A DNA stretch of 7,818 nucleotides from Candidatus Bathyarchaeum sp. (GCA_003096255.1 PIXS01000190.1:1-7818); one strand, 5' to 3'; shown: positions 1 to 5,790, counted from the stretch's first letter. Translations and numbers: made by a program. Notes: a model not told the origin generated them from the sequence alone.

Positions 1-1
1 A

Positions 2-1096
2 ACGATTTCAATCGCAAAACCGAGTTTTGGTAACGAAGAAATAGCCGCCGTGAAGGAGGTTCTGGAGTCAGGCATCGTGGCTTCTGGACCACGAACAAAA
101 GCGTTTGAGAAAGAGTTTGCGGAATACATTGGCGTGGAACATGCTGTTGCCGTGACAAACGGAACAATAGCTTTAGATGTGGCTCTTAAAGCCCTTGAGC
201 TAGGTCCCGGAGATGAAGTAATAACTTCAGCTTTCTCTTTTGTAGCCTCAGGCAACTGTATTCTATTTCAGAAGGGGAAGCCTGTTTTCGCTGACATAGA
301 CCCAAAAACCTTCAACATTGACCCCCAAGATGTTGCCGAGAAAATAACCGCCAAAACCAAGGCGATAATTCCCGTTCACATGTTTGGTCAACCCGCAGAG
401 ATGAATCCCCTGAAAGAAATCTCAGAAGACAAGGGAATCTGGCTGGTTGAGGATGCTGCCCAAGCCCACGGAGCTGAATACAAAAACCAGAAGGCTGGAA
501 CCATGGGAGACATGGGCTGCTTCAGTTTCTATGCCACAAAAAACATGGCAATGGGCGAGGGAGGAATGATTACAACAAACAACCCTGAACTGGAAGCTAA
601 GGTTCGGTTACTGATTAATCATGGACAAAGCCGCAAGTATCATCATGACGCGTTGGGTTACAATTACCGCATGACCGATTTGTGTGCTGCTATCGGGTTA
701 GTTCAACTCAAGAAGCTTGATGGATTCAACAAGAAACGAAGAGAGAATGCAGAGCTTTTGAGTGCTGGAATCGGCAGCATCAAGGGCTTAACTGTTCCCT
801 ACGTAGCAGAGAACGTGAAACATGTCTTTCATCAGTATGCAATAAGAGTAGAAGACAGCTATCCCATGAACAGAGACGCGCTTGCAGCTCATCTAACCGA
901 AGAAGGCATCGGAAACGCCGTCCATTATCCTATTCCCATTTACAATCAGCCCCTTTATCTGAAGCTAGGCTATGGAGAACAAAAATGTCCAAACACTGAG
1001 GAAGCCTGCAACCATATACTGAGTCTACCTGTTCACCCTATGGTCGGCAGAGAAGACATAGAATACATGTTAGCTGTTCTGAAAGACGTTTCATAG
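2..1096 (+). CDS. DegT/DnrJ/EryC1/StrS family PLP-dependent sugar aminotransferase (5' partial)
   Basis: Transfers an amino group, usually from glutamate, to a keto-sugar nucleotide in the cytoplasm, giving amino sugars for surface glycans. Numbering from the GTG at 50, the PLP-binding lysine is K164 in SFYATKNMAMGEGG, and VEDAAQAHGA carries the Asp (D135) that contacts the PLP ring nitrogen and Gln138. VTNGTIALDVAL near residue 35 is the usual phosphate-binding region, and HYPIPIYNQP is the conserved C-terminal part. The frame stays open upstream of that GTG: 16 more codons (IAKPSFGNEEIAAV region) match the normal N-terminus of the family, so GTG 50 is an internal Val and the real start lies just before the window. 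It ends with TAG, 14 bases before the glycosyltransferase ATG, so the two probably form an operon. The family is certain; the sugar substrate cannot be read. Confidence 0.95.
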   Translation, partial: TISIAKPSFGNEEIAAVKEVLESGIVASGPRTKAFEKEFAEYIGVEHAVAVTNGTIALDVALKALELGPGDEVITSAFSFVASGNCILFQKGKPVFADIDPKTFNIDPQDVAEKITAKTKAIIPVHMFGQPAEMNPLKEISEDKGIWLVEDAAQAHGAEYKNQKAGTMGDMGCFSFYATKNMAMGEGGMITTNNPELEAKVRLLINHGQSRKYHHDALGYNYRMTDLCAAIGLVQLKKLDGFNKKRRENAELLSAGIGSIKGLTVPYVAENVKHVFHQYAIRVEDSYPMNRDALAAHLTEEGIGNAVHYPIPIYNQPLYLKLGYGEQKCPNTEEACNHILSLPVHPMVGREDIEYMLAVLKDVS

Positions 1097-1100
1097 TAGC

Positions 1101-1105
1101 GGTGA
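1101..1105 (+). promoter_or_regulatory. Ribosome binding site GGTGA deciding the glycosyltransferase start
   Basis: GGTGA matches the archaeal anti-Shine-Dalgarno and lies 5 nt before ATG 1111. It overlaps the competing GTG at 1102, so the ATG is the better start. Confidence 0.5.
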
Positions 1106-1110
1106 AACTG

Positions 1111-1896
1111 ATGACAGAACGTCCGCTCATTTCTGTGATATGCTGTGCCCATAACGAAGAATCATACATTAACAAGTCCATGCCCCCGCTCCTGAAGGCT
1201 CTCCAAGGCATCCCTGCTGAAGTTTTGTTTATTGCTGACAGGTGCACAGACAACACGGCGGACATCGCCAAAGGATATAACATCAAAGTTATTGAGAAGA
1301 CTTGGAAAAAATGGGAAAACAGCTATGCCGAAGCGCTGCAAACAGGTTACCATGAGGCAAAAGGAACATACGTGAGCATACTTGACCCAGACATAGCTGT
1401 GCCCACCAACTTATTTCAGGCTCTTTTGCCCTTGGTCAAAGGGGAAGTCGTGTCAGTTGCAGCAGATGTTGTCACATACCCTGACACGTTTTGGAACCGA
1501 GTGATGTACGCGTGGGAGAAAACCTATAACCTTGCTCCATTAGGTAAAGAGCCACATGGAGCCGCAAGACTGATTCTGGCAAGTGCTTTGGATGAGATCG
1601 GCGGGTTTCAGGATGTTCCAGCTCCAGACACCAACCTTGACATGCGTTTGGCTAAGGCAGGCTACAAAAGTATTGCCGTGCCAGCATTGAAGACCTTTCA
1701 TTTGCGACAGTTGACTCTGGGAAAGATGGTTAGTGGGCAGATAAGAAGTGGTCGCGCCCGATACGTTCTTGGCTTAAGTTTCAAGAGGACTGTGGGGCAC
1801 AGTATACTGAGGGTTAGGCCCTTGATTTTGCAGGGTTGGATGCTGGAGTGGATGAACAGGAAAACAGCAGAACAGAAGCCTGTAAAAAATAGATAG
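1111..1896 (+). CDS. Family 2 glycosyltransferase (GT-A fold), cytoplasmic or membrane-peripheral
   Basis: Moves a sugar from a nucleotide-sugar to a lipid carrier or growing glycan. From ATG 1111 (261 aa): the nucleotide-binding strand ISVICCAHNEE at 7-17, FIADRCTDNTADIA at 40-53 with the conserved Asp pair D43/D47, and SILDPDIAVP at 89-98 whose D92-P-D94 is the metal-binding DxD motif. A second acidic cluster, APDTNLDMRLAKAGY (171-185), is at the acceptor/catalytic base position. No hydrophobic membrane helix follows. The C-terminus is basic (SGQIRSGRARYVLG, then RVRPLILQGWMLEW) and could lie on the membrane surface. GTG at 1102 is an alternative start, but ATG 1111 is preferred because GGTGA at 1101-1105 is well spaced in front of it. 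It directly follows the aminotransferase, suggesting a shared glycan pathway. Donor and acceptor are unknown. Confidence 0.9.
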   Translation: MTERPLISVICCAHNEESYINKSMPPLLKALQGIPAEVLFIADRCTDNTADIAKGYNIKVIEKTWKKWENSYAEALQTGYHEAKGTYVSILDPDIAVPTNLFQALLPLVKGEVVSVAADVVTYPDTFWNRVMYAWEKTYNLAPLGKEPHGAARLILASALDEIGGFQDVPAPDTNLDMRLAKAGYKSIAVPALKTFHLRQLTLGKMVSGQIRSGRARYVLGLSFKRTVGHSILRVRPLILQGWMLEWMNRKTAEQKPVKNR

Positions 1897-1914
1897 TTGA
1901 GTTATCTGCACTAG

Positions 1915-1926
1915 TTTTCCAGAAAA
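1915..1926. repeat. Palindrome TTTTC-CA-GAAAA, copy 1
   Basis: A 12-bp sequence with perfect 5-bp arms, TTTTCCAGAAAA, in the gap between the convergent glycosyltransferase and the 76-aa winged-helix gene. An identical copy sits upstream of that same winged-helix gene at 2267-2278. Possible operator or processing/termination element; function is inferred only. Confidence 0.4.
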
Positions 1927-1954
1927 TGGGCTATGTTGTGTCATGGTGCCCTTC

Positions 1955-1959
1955 AAAAA
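1955..1959 (-). terminator. Candidate U-run terminator of the 76-aa winged-helix gene
   Basis: On the - strand a T5 run lies about 15 nt after the TAA of the winged-helix gene, and a T6 run follows at 1889-1884. Archaeal termination needs only U-tracts, so this is plausible but weak. No stem is evident. Confidence 0.25.
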
Positions 1960-1973
1960 TGTGTGTGGAACCT

Positions 1974-2204
1974 TTATTGGTTCTCTTCTTTTTCCAGTTT
2001 CCTGATTCTCTTAAGGAACTTGTTTGTTGGAGAATCAATTTTTACTCTTTGTTCTGCTTCATCTAGTTTGACGAAGTTGTAGGTTGCCAAAAATCTTGTG
2101 ACTGTTTCAAGCTTCCAGCTGTTAAGCTGTGTTTTCTTTTCGATATCTTTTAGGTAATGCCATTTTCCGTTTTCAAGTAGCTCTAGGATGGTATCGGTTG
2201 GCAT
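1974..2204 (-). CDS. Small winged-helix DNA-binding protein (76 aa)
   Basis: Probable transcription regulator made of little more than one winged-helix domain. Helix 1 is TDTILELLENG (3-13), helix 2 YLKDIEKKTQ (17-26), the likely recognition helix SWKLETVTRFLATYNF (29-44), and the wing KLDEAEQRVKID (46-57). A charged helical tail (NKFLKRIRKLEKEENQ) follows and may dimerise. ATG 2204 is supported by AAGGAGA at 2218-2212 with a 7-nt spacer, and there is a TATA-like TTTAAA further upstream, so it has its own promoter rather than relying on the portal operon before it. Two palindromes lie directly upstream of that promoter, which would fit autoregulation. It converges with the glycosyltransferase. 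The fold is fairly sure; the target is unknown. Cellular and viral proteins of this size and type look alike. Confidence 0.8.
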   Translation of the reverse strand: MPTDTILELLENGKWHYLKDIEKKTQLNSWKLETVTRFLATYNFVKLDEAEQRVKIDSPTNKFLKRIRKLEKEENQ

Positions 2205-2211
2205 TTTGTTG

Positions 2212-2218
2212 TCTCCTT
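2212..2218 (-). promoter_or_regulatory. Ribosome binding site AAGGAGA of the 76-aa winged-helix gene
   Basis: AAGGAGA on the - strand, 7 nt before ATG 2204, fixes this start. Confidence 0.6.
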
Positions 2219-2243
2219 TAGCTGCATCAGTTAGGGAATGAGG

Positions 2244-2252
2244 CGTTTAAAT
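2244..2252 (-). promoter_or_regulatory. TATA-like promoter of the 76-aa winged-helix gene
   Basis: CATTTAAAC on the - strand would place a transcription start near 2222, giving a short leader of about 18 nt that just includes the AAGGAGA site. The match to box A is moderate and the BRE is not clear. Confidence 0.4.
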
Positions 2253-2253
2253 G

Positions 2254-2264
2254 GCTTCTGAAGC
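2254..2264. repeat. 11-bp palindrome GCTTC-T-GAAGC beside the TATA box
   Basis: Perfect 5-bp arms with a single central base, abutting the upstream (BRE) side of the TATA-like box and 2 bp from palindrome TTTTCCAGAAAA copy 2. The position suits a repressor or activator site, but no factor is known. Confidence 0.35.
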
Positions 2265-2266
2265 TG

Positions 2267-2278
2267 TTTTCCAGAAAA
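2267..2278. repeat. Palindrome TTTTC-CA-GAAAA, copy 2
   Basis: Identical to 1915-1926. It lies upstream of the 76-aa winged-helix promoter and overlaps the A/T run that may end the portal operon. The two copies bracket the winged-helix gene. Confidence 0.4.
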
Positions 2279-2282
2279 AAAA
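2275..2282 (-). terminator. T8 terminator of the portal/membrane-protein operon
   Basis: On the - strand an uninterrupted run of eight T follows two T4 patches about 45 nt after the stop of the 60-aa membrane protein. This is a typical archaeal U-tract terminator, and the next gene has its own promoter just beyond it. Confidence 0.55.
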
Positions 2283-2324
2283 TCTAGAAAATTGAATTCA
2301 AAATACTAGAGTTGAAAGCTTACG

Positions 2325-2507
2325 CTAGTTTTCCTTTTTCTCTTGGTCAGTGTAGTAGCTTAACCCTGCAGTAACCCCCGTTGATACAGCAAACCACAGT
2401 ATCATTACTGTAACGTCTCCCTGAGTGAGGATATATGAGAGGGCAGTGGATACGCCGTTGACAACAGCTAAGACCGCAGCCAGTTTTGGTTTAAATTCTA
2501 ATCCCAA
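2325..2507 (-). CDS. Small two-helix membrane protein, holin-like in size and layout (60 aa)
   Basis: Unrecognised family. Hydrophobic segments at about residues 9-28 (LAAVLAVVNGVSTALSYILTQ) and 33-52 (VMILWFAVSTGVTAGLSYY) are joined by a very short turn (GDV). The tail is charged (DQEKKEN) and the N-terminus basic (FKPK), so both ends are probably cytoplasmic. The start is TTG 2507: GGAGGTGA, a full-strength site, lies 6 nt in front of it and there is no ATG or GTG nearby. That binding site sits directly against the TGA of the portal gene, so translation is probably coupled. Holins of tailed viruses have this size and hairpin layout and portal genes in virus operons have such neighbours, but the sequence alone does not prove a holin. 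Alternatives are a membrane anchor or partner for the portal. Confidence 0.75.
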   Translation of the reverse strand: MGLEFKPKLAAVLAVVNGVSTALSYILTQGDVTVMILWFAVSTGVTAGLSYYTDQEKKEN

Positions 2508-2513
2508 ATGGTG

Positions 2514-2521
2514 TCACCTCC
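2514..2521 (-). promoter_or_regulatory. Strong ribosome binding site GGAGGTGA deciding the TTG start of the 60-aa protein
   Basis: GGAGGTGA on the - strand, 6 nt before TTG 2507 and 2 nt after the portal stop codon (2526-2524). It supports both the unusual start codon and translational coupling. Confidence 0.75.
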
Positions 2522-2523
2522 CG

Positions 2524-3726
2524 TCACGTTTTATTTTCCCACAGAATGAAACCTGATTTGGCAAGATTCTTCCGAACCTCTTCCGGTCTCACATACAATG
2601 TTCCGGAAGTTGCGCTTATCTCAGCCAGTTTGATTAGGTCTTCAAGCTTGACTTCAGGTTTTTCTCTGCCCCAGTTCAGTCTGCAGTTTGCTTTTTTGGA
2701 GTCAAGACCTGCCTGACGGATTACCTGATTAAAGATTTCATGTTCACATGTTCGTTTTATGAAACGTTGGAGCGCCATGACCTTTCTTTCTGCGATTTCT
2801 AGGGCTGCTCTGGCAGATGCTTCTGTGAAGCCTGGCGTAATGAACAGTTTTGGTAGTGGCGTTTGTCCGCCCAAATAGACCTGATTAAGGATATGGTCGA
2901 TGTAAGCTTCGTAGCGGGCTCTCGGGTCTAATGTGACGGTTTTGATATCTGCTTCTGGTTTGTTGTAAACGAATCTTGCGCCTGCTTTGGGTTTGCTTTT
3001 GATGAGTTTCTGATATTCTGCAAGTTTCTCGTCGCTTGCGCCCGCAAAAATCCACAGTTCGTCTGGTCCAGCATATTTTTCGAAGATTTCTGGCATGATT
3101 TTTTCTATGCGGGCTTTCATTTCTAGGAAGCTGATTCTTGTTTCTCCGTTGAAGCACAGTTCAGTGAGGAGAACTTGGAGGACGCCTGTTCCGTATGCTG
3201 AAAAGTTTACTGGGTTCCAGCGGAAGTGAACTATTTTTTCTGGAGCAAAACTGGTTTTCACGTCTCCATACGCGTAGTTGTAGCCTGTGACTTGACCGTA
3301 CTGGTTACGTTTTATTGCTGTTGGGTTATCAAATCCTGTGAGGGGCAGTATCTTCAAGTCATGCAGGTGATCTGTCTCGTTTTTCAGCCAGAAACTGTTG
3401 CCTGACGCCACGATTTCTCTTGCTGCGATCTGCATTAACTCGTCAAGGTTTACTGTTTCGTTGAAATCGTCTATAACCTGTTTTGCTTCCTCGGCTCGGA
3501 CATACTCTTCGTCAACTGTTGTGTAGAATCCCGCGCCCACTGCTTGGTCAGCTAGGAAGTCGACGAAGGCTTTGCAGCTGGGGTCTCGGGTGTAGGCTGT
3601 TATTATGTCATTGAAGGTGACTGTTCGGTTTTCGCCGTACACTTGTCGCCATGCAGGCAGCAGGACACCGTTGCTGTTTTGCAGTTTTCCGTAGAATTCT
3701 TTGAGTTTGTTTACGACTACGCTCAA
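2524..3726 (-). CDS. Phage portal-like protein (HK97-type), complete and orphan
   Basis: In tailed viruses the portal is a dodecameric ring at one capsid vertex through which terminase pumps DNA. Features in order: FNDIITAYTRDPSCKAFVDFLADQAVGAGFY (38-68), the usual N-terminal helix where a subunit meets capsid-internal wing elements; DELMQIAAREIVASGNSFWLKNE (95-117); LKILPLTGFDNPTAIKRNQYGQVTGYNYAY (124-153) then FAPEKIVHFRW...SAYGTGVLQVLL (160-187), the most diagnostic stretch of the family; a stem/crown region from 200; and ITPGFTEASARAALEIAERKVMALQRFIKR (296-325). The C-terminus LYVRPEEVRKNLAKSGF (377-393) is also typical. At 400 aa it has normal length with no frameshift. The start is TTG 3726; no ATG exists upstream before an in-frame stop at 3763-3765, and GGCGAGG is only a weak binding site. 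No terminase, protease or capsid gene is adjacent; instead a two-helix protein follows at once. Family assignment is from motif pattern, not a search. Confidence 0.85.
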   Translation of the reverse strand: MSVVVNKLKEFYGKLQNSNGVLLPAWRQVYGENRTVTFNDIITAYTRDPSCKAFVDFLADQAVGAGFYTTVDEEYVRAEEAKQVIDDFNETVNLDELMQIAAREIVASGNSFWLKNETDHLHDLKILPLTGFDNPTAIKRNQYGQVTGYNYAYGDVKTSFAPEKIVHFRWNPVNFSAYGTGVLQVLLTELCFNGETRISFLEMKARIEKIMPEIFEKYAGPDELWIFAGASDEKLAEYQKLIKSKPKAGARFVYNKPEADIKTVTLDPRARYEAYIDHILNQVYLGGQTPLPKLFITPGFTEASARAALEIAERKVMALQRFIKRTCEHEIFNQVIRQAGLDSKKANCRLNWGREKPEVKLEDLIKLAEISATSGTLYVRPEEVRKNLAKSGFILWENKT

Positions 3727-3791
3727 GTTTGCCTCGCCTACTGGTGGATACGCAGAAATCCGTCATAAGTTGAAATGAGCATCTAAGCTGA

Positions 3792-4097
3792 CTACTGTTT
3801 AGGTGCCAAAGTTTTCTTGTTTGCCGCGTTAAAGAGGGCTATGAGGTCCTGTCCCTTCTTTGTAAGTCTGTAGTATTTTGCTGGGAGAAACTTGTTTTCT
3901 TCAATGTGGTCTATTTCCAGTAGCTCCGCTTTGAGGCAGTATCTGAGGTAGCGGTAGATTTTTTTGCTGTCAAAGTGGAGGCTGCTGTGATAGAGCTGAT
4001 ACACGTTACTTGCTTTCTTTCTGAACATGTTAAGAAACTTCAGGGTCTCCATCAAGTCACAGAATTTGGAGCCTTTCTTTGGACCACGACGCAACAT
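3792..4097 (-). CDS. Winged-helix transcriptional regulator (101 aa)
   Basis: Probable DNA-binding regulator. Helix 1 is LMETLKFLNMFRKK (15-28), followed by ASNVYQLYHSSLHFDSKKIYRYLRYCLKAELLEI (29-62), which holds the helix-turn-helix with recognition helix SKKIYRYLRYCLKAEL. The wing and third helix, KYYRLTKKGQDLIALFN (74-90), contain the YxLTxKG signature seen in many archaeal winged-helix proteins. The N-terminus is strongly basic (LRRGPKKGSK). ATG 4097 is chosen, with AGGTG close in front; GTG 4103 (two residues longer) is the alternative because the AGGTG spacer is only 3 nt. The portal gene follows 65 nt downstream on the same strand, so they may be co-transcribed and this protein may control the cassette. 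The target is unknown. Confidence 0.8.
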   Translation of the reverse strand: MLRRGPKKGSKFCDLMETLKFLNMFRKKASNVYQLYHSSLHFDSKKIYRYLRYCLKAELLEIDHIEENKFLPAKYYRLTKKGQDLIALFNAANKKTLAPKQ

Positions 4098-4135
4098 TAA
4101 CACCTACTCGAACAATGAGGCGTGCGGAGCTATCA

Positions 4136-4211
4136 CAATTTTTTACACAATCAGTCATTGCAGACACTGGCTAAAACGGTTATTCTACAAGAAATGCTCT
4201 GTGTAAAATTG
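4136..4211. repeat. Imperfect inverted repeat around TTTTACACA
   Basis: TTTTACACA at 4141-4149 and its exact complement TGTGTAAAA at 4200-4208 are 50 nt apart. The match extends outward to CAATT/AATTG if two extra T in the left arm (CAATTTTTTACACA) are allowed. It lies upstream of the 101-aa winged-helix gene. It could be a pair of operator half-sites or the end of something lost. The sequence between the arms encodes nothing visible. Confidence 0.45.
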
Positions 4212-4222
4212 TTTCTTCCACA

Positions 4223-4232
4223 GATATATGAA
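4223..4232 (-). promoter_or_regulatory. Candidate TATA box for the winged-helix/portal operon
   Basis: TTCATATATC on the - strand would start transcription near 4201, at the right arm of the inverted repeat, leaving a leader of about 100 nt. The rest of the 4104-4341 gap shows no gene; a 61-codon frame there is not convincing. Confidence 0.3.
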
Positions 4233-4341
4233 TAGGACAGGCACGATTATGTTAAATTGGTCATGTTTTGGGCGTTTTCGATGCTGTTTTGTAGGGGCTG
4301 AAAACCTGCTGTTTCTTGAACAATAACTGTTTTGCTGGTGG

Positions 4342-5223
4342 TTATTTGTGGTTCTTGTGTCGTTCTTCACATACCATTCCTGAACATTGGTATTTGCTTT
4401 CCAGTTCTATTGTCGAGTGCTCTATGTGGTGTTTCAATAGTTTTTCTTTGATTGTCTGTTTGGTCGGTTCAGGGCTTCTAAGTGTTTCATTATCTAATAC
4501 TACGTGGGCTGTGAAGACGTCTGTTTCTCCTTCCAGTGACCAGATGTGGATGTCGTGGAGTCCAACCACTCCTTTGATTGCCAGAATATCCTGTTTGACT
4601 GCCTCAAGGTTGATGTGCTTTGGTACGCCCTGCATGAGAATGTTTATTGCTTCTTTGAGGTTCTTGGTTACGTTGTAAAGGATGAATACTGTCAATGCGA
4701 TGGTCATTATTGGGTCAAGGAGATATATTTTCCAGAAGTAGATGATTACGCCGCCGACAAGAATGGCAACCCATCCCAGCACATCTTCTAGGAGATGCCA
4801 TGATAACACTTTCTCGTTTAAGCTTTCTCCCTTTTTGAGCAGAAAGAAGCCTGCACCATTGAATATGATGCCTACGACTGCTATGCCAACCATTCCAAAG
4901 GCGTTAACCTGCTCTGGGTTAAAGAATCTAGGTATTGCCTGAAAGATGATTACTATTGAGCCGCCAATCAGGATGGATGCAGAAAAGAGAGCAGAAAACA
5001 GAGAGAGTCTCTGGTACCCGAATGTTCGGCTGCTGTCAGGTTGTCTGCGTGCTGCCCGTTCGAAAAACCATGAAACGAGCAAGGCTACGCTGTCGCCGAA
5101 GTCATGGAGGGCATCAGAGAGAATTGCCAAGCTGTTGGTCCATAAGCCACCGACAATCTCTAGGACTGTGAAGGCGACATTCAAGAAGGCAGCAAGCCGA
5201 ACTCGCTTCTCACGATCGGGCAT
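4342..5223 (-). CDS. Cation diffusion facilitator (CDF) divalent metal exporter
   Basis: Membrane antiporter that exports Zn2+ or similar divalent ions (Cd, Co, Fe, Mn possible) in exchange for protons. The 293 aa fit a normal CDF. Six membrane helices lie between about 10 and 185, then a cytoplasmic metal-binding ferredoxin-like domain. The transport site uses H40/D44 (SDALHDFGD, helix 2) with D37 nearby, and H143/D147 (WHLLEDVLG, helix 5). The pairing HxxxD/HxxxD is typical of the Zn-type CzcD/ZitB branch. The C-terminal domain has GVVGLHDIHIWSLEGETDVFTAHVVL (218-243) and KHHIEHSTIELE (264-275). The tail is Cys/His-rich (C280, C285, H289, H292) and may bind metal too. ATG 5223 is sure: a BRE plus TATA box sits exactly where a leaderless transcript starting at the ATG would need it. 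The loop between helices 4 and 5 (LLKKGESLNEK) is short and has no His-rich stretch. Confidence 0.95.
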   Translation of the reverse strand: MPDREKRVRLAAFLNVAFTVLEIVGGLWTNSLAILSDALHDFGDSVALLVSWFFERAARRQPDSSRTFGYQRLSLFSALFSASILIGGSIVIIFQAIPRFFNPEQVNAFGMVGIAVVGIIFNGAGFFLLKKGESLNEKVLSWHLLEDVLGWVAILVGGVIIYFWKIYLLDPIMTIALTVFILYNVTKNLKEAINILMQGVPKHINLEAVKQDILAIKGVVGLHDIHIWSLEGETDVFTAHVVLDNETLRSPEPTKQTIKEKLLKHHIEHSTIELESKYQCSGMVCEERHKNHK

Positions 5224-5245
5224 AGTTAAACTAGTTTCTTGATTT

Positions 5246-5259
5246 GATAAAAGTTTATC
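5246..5259 (-). promoter_or_regulatory. BRE + TATA promoter of the CDF gene, leaderless start
   Basis: On the - strand GATAAA (fits BRE consensus RNWAAW) directly precedes CTTTTATC, whose centre is about 26 nt before the A of ATG 5223. No Shine-Dalgarno is present in the gap, which fits a leaderless mRNA. Confidence 0.6.
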
Positions 5260-5307
5260 TCGGTTATTAGGAAGTCTGCTTGTTCGGTTTTGTGTGGTGT
5301 TCTTGGG

Positions 5308-5790
5308 TTATTGGGTTTCAACTATGATTATGTCAAAGCTGAAGGTTTCCATTGGGTCTGCATTTTCAGATGTGTATAAATCGAATACGACCTGAATTAC
5401 CTCTTTGAATTTGATGCTTTGTCCAGTGTAATCCCAAGCTAGGGTTAACCAGTTCGTGATTTCGAACGGTTCACAATTTGCGACATAATAGCTTAATGTA
5501 ACTGGAGTTTTTCCTTTATTCTTGATGAATAGGGTAACTGTTTTGTTGGTTCCTGGTTCCAGTGCTCCCCAATCAATTGAAGAAACCCTTATGGTGCATT
5601 TACTGTCCCAGTATGTTTCGATGCCCAAATCGTCAGTTGCTTCACTATTTGGCAGTTCTCTATCTGTTTTGTCTGGTTTCTTGGAGATCGCTGGTGTGAC
5701 TAAGCTGAGAGCAGATACGCAGATGAGCAATACTATGGTGATTATGACGATTTTTTTGTCGCGGTTTTTTGGTTCCTGCACCCAAATCAC
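5308..5790 (-). CDS. Membrane-anchored extracytoplasmic beta-domain protein, unknown function (160 aa)
   Basis: Not a recognised named family, but the motif WGALEPGTNKTVTLFIKNKGKTPVTLSYYVANCEP (74-108) is the style of Ig-like or NEW1/CARDB-like beta-sandwich domains in archaeal surface proteins. One hydrophobic helix, about 13-32, after NRDKK is an uncleaved anchor or signal peptide; residues 36-55 form a charged linker (SKKPDKTDRELPNSEATDD). The rest, about 57-158, is beta-rich and probably outside the cell. C65 and C106 could form a disulfide, and N82-K-T is a glycosylation sequon. The GTG at 5790 is used; GTG 5781 is the other choice. Both are supported by TATA placement (see promoter). 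It is followed by the CDF gene, which has its own promoter, so a link to metal export is not shown. Confidence 0.75.
   Translation of the reverse strand: MIWVQEPKNRDKKIVIITIVLLICVSALSLVTPAISKKPDKTDRELPNSEATDDLGIETYWDSKCTIRVSSIDWGALEPGTNKTVTLFIKNKGKTPVTLSYYVANCEPFEITNWLTLAWDYTGQSIKFKEVIQVVFDLYTSENADPMETFSFDIIIVETQ

Larger units (their letters stand above)
1974..4104 (-). mobile_element. Possible provirus remnant or domesticated portal cassette
   Basis: Four - strand genes (winged-helix, portal, two-helix membrane protein, winged-helix) lie between the glycan genes and the CDF transporter. The portal family is viral in origin, which is the only direct sign of mobility. No integrase, tRNA, target duplication, terminase or capsid gene is visible, so outer limits are set by gene ends and are approximate. 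Both decay and retention for a host purpose remain open. Confidence 0.4.

Noticed and set aside
50..52. GTG as start of the aminotransferase
   Set aside because: The frame continues upstream with 16 codons matching the family's conserved N-terminus (IAKPSFGNEEI), so the codon is internal.
2885..3157. 90-codon frame, Arg/Lys-rich, within the portal gene on the same strand
   Set aside because: Shadow in another frame of a well supported portal; composition is very basic without any motif.
1897..4341. Attachment sites or target duplication around the portal cassette
   Set aside because: No tRNA, integrase or matching direct repeat longer than about 10 bp was found at both ends; CTAGTTTTCC is too short and its copies do not bracket the cassette.
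4185..4370. 61-codon frame on the - strand (begins KNDTRTTNNH, basic, with a short hydrophobic part)
   Set aside because: It overlaps the 3' end of the CDF gene in another frame, has no ribosome binding site, and its composition is that of shadow sequence. A TATA-like box lies inside it.
4316..5242. Several + strand open frames opposite the CDF gene
   Set aside because: They are antisense to a gene with clear HxxxD transport motifs and have no ribosome binding sites or recognisable domains.
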